Source: Candidatus Aenigmatarchaeota archaeon (lineage in GTDB: Archaea > Aenigmatarchaeota > Aenigmatarchaeia > QMZP01). From it: a stretch of 6,209 bases of DNA. The notes beneath the pieces are model-generated. The model was not told the DNA's origin. It ran no database searches and worked only from the letters and a program-made list of their open reading frames with translations. This document shows, in pieces, positions 1 through 5,509 of the stretch. Made by a program: the position numbers and the translations under genes. Numbering within the stretch: the stretch's first letter is position 1; each line of letters begins with the position of its first letter. The stretch covers positions 1-6,209 of the forward strand of contig VGIZ01000042.1 in NCBI GenBank assembly GCA_016867675.1, written 5' to 3'.

Positions 1-10
1 GCGGGATAAA

Positions 11-571
11 GTGACAAGGGATACAGACCCAGTATTTTCCATCCTGCTTAAAAGCAGGAACAGGATAACCAATGTCGGTCTGAGGGTTGTTATCACCTCT
101 TTTTTGATAGATGATGGGAGATTCAAAAAAGGAAAAGTTGAGAACATATCGGAAAACGAGGTCAAGATTTTTATTGACGGGACCGAAGGTGATGTCAGGG
201 ACATGTTAGAAAAACTCAGAACAAGACTGGACAAAGCGAGCGAGGACAGCTCGCTTTTGATACCAAAACCGATAGAAATCTGCGAGCCTCAAATAGTCGG
301 GGCAAACCCGCATGCCATGGAACTGCCGAATCTTACCGATTTCGCGCAATCCCTGATGCTGGAACAGACAGGGAAGGGCGTCTGCGTAATGACTACAGGC
401 TTCGGCTCGCTGGGCAAGAAATTTGATGAGGGCTTCGTTTCCCTCGGCAAGAAATTTGATGAGGGCTTCGTTTCCCTCGGCAAGAAATTTGATGACGGTT
501 TCAATTCTCTCGGCAAGAAGTTCGACAATATGGCTGACATCCTCAAGGAATATCTGGAAAAACAACGATGA
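11..571 (+). CDS. Acylphosphatase-like protein with C-terminal 11-residue (hendecad) repeats
   Basis: Residues about 8-73 follow the acylphosphatase pattern. N-R-I-T-N-V-G-L-R (17-25) lines up with the family's G-R-V-Q-G-V-x-F-R loop and keeps the catalytic-type Arg25. K-V-E-N (42-45) supplies the matching Asn45, and E-V-K-I-F-I-D-G then V-R-D-M-L-E-K-L-R give the following strand and helix. Known acylphosphatases hydrolyse acyl-phosphates, but the Gln and Gly of the phosphate loop are replaced here, so activity is uncertain. A linker (about 75-130) leads to a C-terminal tail of four 11-residue units with consensus G-K-K-F-D-E-G-F-x-S-L, probably a right-handed coiled coil used for oligomerisation. 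No signal peptide is seen. The start is a GTG at 11 without a ribosome-binding site; the frame stays open to the left edge, so the true start may lie outside the window. GC is visibly lower than in the downstream genes. The fold assignment is inferred from motif spacing. Confidence 0.75.
   Translation: MTRDTDPVFSILLKSRNRITNVGLRVVITSFLIDDGRFKKGKVENISENEVKIFIDGTEGDVRDMLEKLRTRLDKASEDSSLLIPKPIEICEPQIVGANPHAMELPNLTDFAQSLMLEQTGKGVCVMTTGFGSLGKKFDEGFVSLGKKFDEGFVSLGKKFDDGFNSLGKKFDNMADILKEYLEKQR
402..535 (+). repeat. Tandem 33-bp coding repeat (four units, last one diverged)
   Basis: Units start at 413, 446, 479 and 512. The units at 413-445 and 446-478 are identical base for base. The third (479-511) differs at a few positions, and the fourth keeps only its first part before diverging into the C-terminal helix. 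A partial unit precedes the array at about 402-412. Each unit encodes 11 residues containing G-K-K-F-D, so length changes by one unit keep the frame. Confidence 0.95.
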
Positions 572-631
572 CGTTCTATCATATGCCGACGACATTTATG
601 GGCTGGAAGGCCTATCTCACGGAACAGCGCC

Positions 632-1135
632 ATGAAGGTTATTAAGGGCGTCCGGACAAAACTTCTGCGTGGCTTGTGGGAGAGGGGTGGCATGCTTGGG
701 GCGCTGTACGACACGATTGTCTGGGTGTTTGCTGTCATCTACAGGTTCATCATCGTGGCAATGGAGACCATAAGGGACCATGAGTTCAGGACGCTTGGGT
801 TGCTGCTCGTCACCATGCTCGTGATAGGAACGGTCTTCTATATGGAGGTTGAGGGGTTGAAGCCGATAGACGCTTTCTATTTGAGCGGGATAACCATAAC
901 AACGGCCGGCTACGGTGACATAACCCCGAAGACCGATGTCGGCAAGCTGTTCACGGTCGCCTACCTTTTCACAGGCATAGGCATACTGCTGAGCTTTGTC
1001 AATGTGATCGCTAACCACGCGCTCAAGAACAGGATAAGCGTGAGGCTGGACGGCGGGTTCAGCAGGCTCAGGGTGCCGCGGCCGAGAAGGGCTGTGCGCG
1101 CCAGGTTCATGCGGTACAGGTACAAGGCGAGGTAG
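632..1135 (+). CDS. Two-pore-helix type potassium channel pore protein (Ion_trans_2), no RCK domain
   Basis: This 167-residue membrane protein has a K+ channel pore. A first hydrophobic segment lies at about 26-44. The pore unit has an outer helix (about 54-71), a pore helix and filter (80-99, ending T-T-A-G-Y-G-D-I-T-P), and an inner helix (about 103-128) with glycines G115 and G117 in the hinge region. It should form a tetrameric K+-selective channel in the cytoplasmic membrane. The filter is T91-A92-G93-Y94-G95-D96, with alanine where Val, Ile or Leu is usual. There is no RCK/TrkA-N ligand-binding domain; the C-terminus (131-167) is a short arginine-rich tail. The ATG at 632 has no ribosome-binding site and no well-placed TATA box. 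It lies 60 nt after the first gene in the same frame, so cotranscription is plausible. It converges on the lipoprotein gene with no spacer. Confidence 0.92.
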   Translation: MKVIKGVRTKLLRGLWERGGMLGALYDTIVWVFAVIYRFIIVAMETIRDHEFRTLGLLLVTMLVIGTVFYMEVEGLKPIDAFYLSGITITTAGYGDITPKTDVGKLFTVAYLFTGIGILLSFVNVIANHALKNRISVRLDGGFSRLRVPRPRRAVRARFMRYRYKAR

Positions 1136-1429
1136 CTAGGCTGCGCCGGGTGGCTCGTATGCGGTGCAGTTGCCTGACCTGAACAGCTCCCATTCCTCGC
1201 ATATCCTTCCGTCAGGCAGGATGCAGTAGCCGACCTGCCCTTCAGGCGTGTCCGTTATGGTCAGGACGCCGCTCATGTTCTGCACGCAATAGACCGATGC
1301 GGGATTGGCTATCTCCACGTTACCGTTCTGGTCAGGCTGCCCTTCCTGCCCCTGCTGGACGCAGCCTGAAACGAGGACTGCAAGCCCCAGAAGCAAAATC
1401 AGCGTCAGGTTTTTCGCTTTCGGTTCCAT
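1136..1429 (-). CDS. DUF333 domain lipoprotein
   Basis: This small secreted protein has 97 residues. A basic N-terminus and hydrophobic stretch (8-20) end in the lipobox V-S-G-C with Cys23, so it is probably lipid-anchored on the outer face of the membrane. A Gln/Gly-rich linker (24-37) leads to a DUF333 domain (about 41-90): N-P-A-S-V-Y-C, then G-Q-V-G-Y-C, L-P-D-G and C-E-E-W. Cysteines 48, 69, 77 and 88 could form two disulfides. The family is often labelled putative hemolysin, but its function is not known and that label should not be relied on. The ATG at 1429 is preceded by a TATA-like box about 27 nt upstream, which suits a leaderless message. It is divergent from the aminopeptidase gene and its TAG stop abuts the channel's TAG. 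Confidence 0.88.
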   Translation of the reverse strand: MEPKAKNLTLILLLGLAVLVSGCVQQGQEGQPDQNGNVEIANPASVYCVQNMSGVLTITDTPEGQVGYCILPDGRICEEWELFRSGNCTAYEPPGAA

Positions 1430-1452
1430 AAGGAATGTGTATGACAGGTTGG

Positions 1453-1460
1453 TTAATAAA
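1453..1460 (-). promoter_or_regulatory. TATA-like box for the lipoprotein gene
   Basis: On the minus strand this reads TTTATTAA, centred about 27 nt before the ATG at 1429. That spacing places transcription start at or next to the start codon, as in archaeal leaderless mRNAs. A second A/T box (1470-1477) further upstream could serve this gene with a leader of about 20 nt instead. Confidence 0.5.
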
Positions 1461-1469
1461 TGTGGTTTG

Positions 1470-1477
1470 TTTTATAA
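1470..1477 (+). promoter_or_regulatory. TATA-like box for the aminopeptidase gene
   Basis: TTTTATAA is centred about 28 nt before the ATG at 1502. No Shine-Dalgarno sequence lies between it and the start codon; an AAGGAGGG stretch occurs only after the ATG, too far from the next in-frame ATG to serve it. This supports leaderless translation from 1502. Confidence 0.55.
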
Positions 1478-1501
1478 CCCAGCTAGCATAAAGTAAATTT
1501 C

Positions 1502-4054
1502 ATGAAACAGCAAGGAGGGCGCTTCAGGCTCGGCGACGGCATACGCCCAATGTTATATCGCATTGAATTCAGGCCTGACCTGAAGAAGTTCGCGTTCAGC
1601 GGGAAGGAAAGCATTGCAATAGGCGTGAAGAAGGGGACAAGCAGGATAACGCTGAACTCATCGGGCCTGAAAATCAAGAGGTTTCTGGTAAGGCAGGGAA
1701 ACTCTACCGTAAAATCGCGCATGCGGATTGACGCAAAGAACGAGCTCCTGACATTCAGCCTCGGAAGGATGCTGGAAAAAGGAAAGGCAGAGCTGGAAAT
1801 CGAGTTCGATGGCGTCCTGAACGACCACCTGTGCGGCTTCTACCGCAGCAAGTACAAGTCAAAATCGCAGGGCAAGGGCGCGAAGGAAAAATACATGGCC
1901 GTGACGCAGTTTGAGGCGCCATACGCGAGGATGGCCTTTCCCTGCTTTGACCAGCCTGACATGAAGGCTACATTTGACCTGACGCTGGTGGTGGACAGGC
2001 GGCTGCAGGCCATATCCAACATGCCTGTAAAAAGAGAGCGCATCGAGGGTGATAAGAAGCTGCTGGAATTCCAGAGGACTCCTGTGATGTCCACATATCT
2101 GTTGTTTGCTGCTGTAGGTGAGTTCGAGTTCCTGGAAGGGAAGCACAGGGGCAAGGACATAAGGGTTGTCACCATTCCGGGGAAGAGGGAGCAGGGCAGG
2201 CTGGCGCTGGAGCTGACCATGAAGTTCCTGAAATACTTTGAGGATTACACAGGAATCCCCTATCCGCTGCCGAAGCTGGACATGATAGCCATACCTGACT
2301 TCGCAAGCGGTGCGATGGAGAACTGGGGTGCCATAACATTCAGGGAGCTGCTCCTGCTCGCCGACGAGAACACCTCGGTGCTGCGAAAAAGACGGCTGGC
2401 TGGGGTGATAGCCCACGAGCTCTGGCACATGTGGTCGGGCGACCTTGTGACCATGAAGTGGTGGAACGACCTCTGGCTGAACGAGAGCTTCGCGGACTAC
2501 ATGGCATACAAAGCAGTGGAGCATTATTTTCCTGAATGGAAGATAATGGAGGAGTTTGTGGAGTCAGAGACGGATTCCGCCTTTGACATGGACTCGCTGG
2601 AAACAACGCACCCCATAGAGGTCGCTGTCAATTCGCCGAATGAGATAGAGGAGATATTTGACGAGATAAGCTATGCGAAAGGCGGCAACGTGCTGCGCAT
2701 GATAGAGGGCTTCATGGGAGAGGAGGCGTTCAGGCGCGGGGTGTCCAAATATCTTTCAAGGTTCAGGTATGGCAACGCCACGGCGTCTGACTTCTGGAAT
2801 GAGCTGTCAAGATTTTCCAAGACAAACATCAAGGCTGTCATTGAAAGCTGGATACGCCAGCCAGGCTTCCCGTTGGTAGAGGCAAGAAGGGCGGGCTCAT
2901 CGCTGCTTCTGAAACAGAAGAGGTTCTCGCGCAGGAGACATGCGCAGCTCTGGAAGATACCCCTTGTCATTCAGACAGAGGCGGGACTGCTGAGGGTGCT
3001 GTTTGACAGGAGGCAGATGAAGGTCCGGCTGAAGCCGGGTTCGGCATGGTTCAAGCTGAACCAGGAGCAGCGCGGCTTCTTCAGGACAAAATACTCTGAC
3101 GAGCAGCTGGAGTCATTTGGCGCGGACATACTCAGCAAAAGAATGCATGCAATAGACAGGTGGGGGCTGCAGAATGATTTGTTCAACCTCTGCTGGATGG
3201 GCTGCGGGACCATTGACAGGTATCTGGACTTCCTGAAACACTACAGGAACGAGGACAGCTACCTTGTCCTGCTGGACATCTTCGCCAACCTCAAGGCAAT
3301 ATACAACGTCTTCCATGATGAATCTGCGCTGGAGGAAATATGGCCGCGTTTCAGGCAGCTTATGAAGGAGCCGTTTGAAAGGGTTCTGCGCGCGCTTTCA
3401 TGGGAGCCGAAGGAGGGCGAGCCGCACGAGGATTCCATGCTGAGGTCGCTTGCTATCGGCTACCTGGGCTTCGCAAAGGACGAGACCGTGCTGAGGGGAT
3501 CGCTGGAGAAGTTCATCAGGCGCTCGGAAAGCGGCGCGCGCATCCACCCTGATTTGGCTGGCCCTGTCTATGCCGTCGTCGCTGAAAACTTCCCCGAAAA
3601 ATTCAGCGCGATGATGAGGCTTTACGAGACCGCGGACAACCTCGAGGAGAAGATGAAGGCGCTTGCGTCACTCTACAGGTTCACCAGCCAAGCGAAACTG
3701 AAGACCGCGCTGGATTTTGCTCTTTCGCCGAAGGTCAGGAGCCAGGACCTGAGGGGCGTGTTCGGAACCATAGGAATAAACCCTTCCTTCAGGGTTCTGT
3801 TTTTCCCGTGGGTGAGGAAAAACTGGGATGCTGTCGGCAAATTCCAGAAGAACCATCGTCTTTTCATGGACTTCCTTGAGTCGTTCATCCGCCTGTGCGC
3901 TGCCGGCGGGAAGGAGAAGCAGGTCAGGTCGTTCCTGAAGTCAAAAAATGTGAAGTTTGAAAGGACGAAGGCAAACGCCTTTGAGGAGCTGAGCATAAGC
4001 GAGGCGTTCGCCAGGAAGAACAGGGAAGTGCTGAAGAAATATCTTCAGACATGA
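1502..4054 (+). CDS. M1 family zinc metallo-aminopeptidase (tricorn-interacting factor F2/F3 / aminopeptidase N type)
   Basis: This 850-residue cytosolic enzyme removes N-terminal residues from peptides; in archaea the family finishes degradation of proteasome or tricorn products. The N-terminal beta domain opens with the family pattern F-R-L...I-R-P-x-x-Y-R-I. The exopeptidase motif G-A-M-E-N is at 270-274. The zinc site is H305-E306-L-W-H309 with E328 as third ligand, at the canonical 18-residue spacing, followed by N-E-S-F-A. The transition-state tyrosine is Y391 in S-Y-A-K-G-G. An all-helical ERAP1_C-like domain fills roughly 530-850, so the length is normal for a complete member. There is no signal peptide. 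After HELWH the sequence is M-W-S-G-D, with serine where phenylalanine is usual. The start at ATG 1502 fits both the conserved N-terminus and the TATA spacing. It converges on the next gene with a 9-nt gap. Confidence 0.97.
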   Translation: MKQQGGRFRLGDGIRPMLYRIEFRPDLKKFAFSGKESIAIGVKKGTSRITLNSSGLKIKRFLVRQGNSTVKSRMRIDAKNELLTFSLGRMLEKGKAELEIEFDGVLNDHLCGFYRSKYKSKSQGKGAKEKYMAVTQFEAPYARMAFPCFDQPDMKATFDLTLVVDRRLQAISNMPVKRERIEGDKKLLEFQRTPVMSTYLLFAAVGEFEFLEGKHRGKDIRVVTIPGKREQGRLALELTMKFLKYFEDYTGIPYPLPKLDMIAIPDFASGAMENWGAITFRELLLLADENTSVLRKRRLAGVIAHELWHMWSGDLVTMKWWNDLWLNESFADYMAYKAVEHYFPEWKIMEEFVESETDSAFDMDSLETTHPIEVAVNSPNEIEEIFDEISYAKGGNVLRMIEGFMGEEAFRRGVSKYLSRFRYGNATASDFWNELSRFSKTNIKAVIESWIRQPGFPLVEARRAGSSLLLKQKRFSRRRHAQLWKIPLVIQTEAGLLRVLFDRRQMKVRLKPGSAWFKLNQEQRGFFRTKYSDEQLESFGADILSKRMHAIDRWGLQNDLFNLCWMGCGTIDRYLDFLKHYRNEDSYLVLLDIFANLKAIYNVFHDESALEEIWPRFRQLMKEPFERVLRALSWEPKEGEPHEDSMLRSLAIGYLGFAKDETVLRGSLEKFIRRSESGARIHPDLAGPVYAVVAENFPEKFSAMMRLYETADNLEEKMKALASLYRFTSQAKLKTALDFALSPKVRSQDLRGVFGTIGINPSFRVLFFPWVRKNWDAVGKFQKNHRLFMDFLESFIRLCAAGGKEKQVRSFLKSKNVKFERTKANAFEELSISEAFARKNREVLKKYLQT
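4031..4048. other. Perfect 7-bp inverted repeat (hairpin) just before the aminopeptidase stop
   Basis: CTGAAGA and TCTTCAG flank a 4-nt AATA loop and end 3 nt before the TGA stop. The hairpin sits at the convergent junction and reads the same way for transcripts from both sides. No T-run follows on either strand, so a classical terminator is not supported; it could be a 3'-end stability or processing signal, or chance. Confidence 0.45.
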
Positions 4055-4063
4055 TTACCCTGA

Positions 4064-4675
4064 TTATTCTGCGTCAGCGGCGTCGGCTGCTGGGACAGCC
4101 TCGCCTGCAGCATCAGCGCCAGTTGCCGGTTTTCTCTCGGCTGGAATGTAGAGCCCGGGCCTCCATATCTTTCCAGCGACAAAGGGGATGACCGTGCCCG
4201 CGTCCTCGCTCAGGCCTATGCCGAAAAGAAAGCCCGGATTCAGAGAGCCGCGCGCAATCGCTATGTGCCCTGCGCCAACCTCGCCCTTTATCCTGCCTAT
4301 CTCAGCGCATGTGCCGTTCATGTCGGCCAGGGGGTCTGCATAAAGTATCTCAACGCTGTTCCTTACCACCACGCCGTCGTCGCCGAAGCTCATGGCAAGG
4401 TCCCTGTGCCCGCCTTCAGCCTTCTGCATCCTGTCAAAAAGCTCATAGACGCGCTCGTCAGGGTCGCCCAGCGACACCCCCCTGAAGTCGCCGACAAGAT
4501 AGCCGTTGTGCGCCCGCGTGTATTTCCAAAGGGCATCCCTTGCGCCGCAGACAAGCAGCAGGTGCCTGTAGGCTCCTGCCTCGGCAGCCCTTTCTGCGTA
4601 TGACCTGCTGACATCACACGCCCTTTCAAGCAGGCGTGGACTGAATGGAACCTCATCAATGTAAGCATCAGACAT
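4064..4675 (-). CDS. Putative diadenylate cyclase-like (DisA_N/DAC fold) protein with degenerate active site
   Basis: The product has 203 residues and is Ala-rich, with no signal peptide or membrane segment. The order of motifs resembles a stand-alone DAC domain, which makes cyclic di-AMP from two ATP. An early helix and strand (H-L-L-L-V-C-G, about 38-44) is followed by D100-G101-V102-V103-V104 at the DGA-motif position. Then V-G-A-G-H-I-A-I (133-140) falls where L-G-T-R-H-R-A-A is expected, and about 14 residues later I-G-L-S-E-D-A-G-T-V matches the I-V-S-E-E-T-G-x-V strand turn. The RHR arginines are replaced (G136, I138) and only His137 remains, so it may bind nucleotide without cyclising it. 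The tail from about 177 is acidic, Ala-rich and probably disordered. The start was set at the inner ATG (4675) because the upstream TATA box lies about 28 nt from it; an ATG at 4681 would add two residues. The family call is by motif order only; the gene itself is secure. Confidence 0.5.
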   Translation of the reverse strand: MSDAYIDEVPFSPRLLERACDVSRSYAERAAEAGAYRHLLLVCGARDALWKYTRAHNGYLVGDFRGVSLGDPDERVYELFDRMQKAEGGHRDLAMSFGDDGVVVRNSVEILYADPLADMNGTCAEIGRIKGEVGAGHIAIARGSLNPGFLFGIGLSEDAGTVIPFVAGKIWRPGLYIPAERKPATGADAAGEAVPAADAADAE

Positions 4676-4698
4676 AATCATATTAAGATATGAACCTG

Positions 4699-4706
4699 CT
4701 TAAATA
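4699..4706 (-). promoter_or_regulatory. TATA-like box for the DAC-like gene
   Basis: The minus strand reads TATTTAAG, centred about 28 nt before the inner ATG (4675) but only about 22 nt before the outer ATG (4681). With normal archaeal spacing, transcription would start after the outer ATG, which favours 4675 as the start of a leaderless message. Confidence 0.5.
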
Positions 4707-4882
4707 CTTTTACAAATACACATTAATATGTCCAGAAGCAAAGGAAAGGCTAGCATTCGGTAGCATGACGAAAAGATGTTGGCTTGACGATGGGTTGTTC
4801 GGCAACTGTAGTTTAGTGGTAACCAACCACCTCTTATCTTACCCTGTTGGCAGAAGGGGAAATATCGGATGCTGCAACAATT
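4707..4882. other. Intergenic stretch with no supported gene
   Basis: This stretch lies between the DAC-like promoter and the toxin-antitoxin operator. It has one open frame on the plus strand (4690-4896) that matches no family I know and runs into the operator palindrome, so it is not called. A short segment near 4808-4822 resembles a tRNA D-arm but has no matching acceptor stem, T-arm or anticodon arm. I see no other feature in it. Confidence 0.5.
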
Positions 4883-4898
4883 GTTTACAATTGTAAAC
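4883..4898. promoter_or_regulatory. 16-bp perfect palindrome, probable operator of the MNT/HEPN operon
   Basis: GTTTACAATTGTAAAC is its own reverse complement. It sits directly before the TATA box of the operon, covering the BRE position, and its half-site TTGTAAAC recurs at 4914-4921 on the other side of the TATA box. The winged-helix domain of the first gene product is the obvious candidate to bind it (inference). Confidence 0.7.
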
Positions 4899-4908
4899 TT
4901 TAAATATA
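4899..4908 (+). promoter_or_regulatory. TATA box of the MNT/HEPN operon
   Basis: TTTAAATATA matches the archaeal box A consensus and is centred about 25 nt before the ATG at 4928. This implies a leaderless transcript. It lies between the palindrome and a third half-site, so a bound repressor would block TBP/TFB. Confidence 0.72.
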
Positions 4909-4913
4909 TGCAG

Positions 4914-4921
4914 TTGTAAAC
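4914..4921 (+). promoter_or_regulatory. Third operator half-site downstream of the TATA box
   Basis: TTGTAAAC repeats the right arm of the palindrome exactly, 23 bp downstream of it. The match extends to TTGTAAACTT and then an A/T stretch ending in ATATG in both copies. It falls between the TATA box and the presumed transcription start, a typical repressor position. Confidence 0.6.
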
Positions 4922-4927
4922 TTTTAT

Positions 4928-5509
4928 ATGAAATTCAGAAATTTTGCCGAAGGTTTGTTGGGCTCAAAGGTAAAGGTAAAGGTCATCATGTACATGCTTT
5001 CTGAGAATGTGCCCACAAGCGAGAGGGAAGTTGCCAGAATCCTCAATGTCTCGCACATGGCTGTGAACAAGGTTATGAAGGATTTCCATGACTTTAACAT
5101 TATAACACCATTCAAGATAGGCAATGTGATTTCATGGAAACTCAATGAAAGGAGCTATGCGTATGAAGCAGTTACAAATATTAAGCACATGGCAAAGTGG
5201 CCGCCTCTTGAAGACCTTAAGGCAAAAATTCGCAGTAAACTCTCAGGGTATGCCCTGAAGAGGGTCGCGATATTCGGCTCTGTTGCTGAAGGGAGGGAAG
5301 AGCCTGACAGCGACATAGACCTGCTGGTTATAACGGAAGATGAAAAGCAAAAGAAAGAAGTTGTAAGGGCTCTAGCCGGATTTTCAGACGATTGCATACA
5401 AAGATATGGGAATAGGCTTTCCCCATTTGTACTTACAGAAGAGGAGATTAAAAAAACTGCAAAGAGACGCATGGTTAAAGGTGCGGAGAAGGGCATCGTG
5501 GTTATATGA
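4928..5509 (+). CDS. Winged-helix DNA-binding domain fused to MNT nucleotidyltransferase (probable antitoxin)
   Basis: The product has 193 residues and two domains. Residues about 14-75 form a winged helix-turn-helix (S-E-R-E-V-A-R-I-L-N-V-S, then the recognition helix H-M-A-V-N-K-V-M-K-D-F, then a wing near 60-72). Residues about 95-193 are a minimal nucleotidyltransferase (MNT) with G117-S118-V-A-E-G122 and the D129-I-D131 metal pair in S-D-I-D-L-L-V. The strand that would carry a third carboxylate reads R-L-S-P-F-V-L and has none. In known MNT-HEPN systems the MNT protein neutralises the HEPN RNase, in some cases by adding AMP to it; that this one does so is inference. The fused DNA-binding domain suggests it also represses its own promoter, whose TATA box is ringed by three half-sites. 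The stop overlaps the next start in ATGA. GC is lower than in the flanking genes. Confidence 0.92.
   Translation: MKFRNFAEGLLGSKVKVKVIMYMLSENVPTSEREVARILNVSHMAVNKVMKDFHDFNIITPFKIGNVISWKLNERSYAYEAVTNIKHMAKWPPLEDLKAKIRSKLSGYALKRVAIFGSVAEGREEPDSDIDLLVITEDEKQKKEVVRALAGFSDDCIQRYGNRLSPFVLTEEEIKKTAKRRMVKGAEKGIVVI

Noticed and set aside
413..520. CRISPR-like array
   Set aside because: The 33-bp units are directly adjacent with no unique spacers and stay in the coding frame.
289..738. Long minus-strand open frame antisense to the first gene, with its own repeats
   Set aside because: Its repeats are the complement of the hendecad-coding units and the protein has no recognisable domain; it is a shadow of the plus-strand gene.
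4749..4800. C/D box sRNA suggested by RUGAUGA-like words (ATGACGA, TGACGATG)
   Set aside because: The C-box matches are imperfect and I find no properly spaced D or D' boxes (CTGA).
4690..4896. 68-codon open frame on the plus strand upstream of the MNT gene
   Set aside because: It resembles no family I know, runs into the operator palindrome, overlaps the DAC-like gene's promoter, and has no promoter of its own.
4801..4917. Possible tRNA, suggested by a D-arm-like TAGTTTAGTGGTAA and by pairing of 4802-4808 with 4911-4917
   Set aside because: The D-stem does not close, no T-arm (GTTCRA) or anticodon arm is present, and the distant pairing partner is part of the operator repeat.
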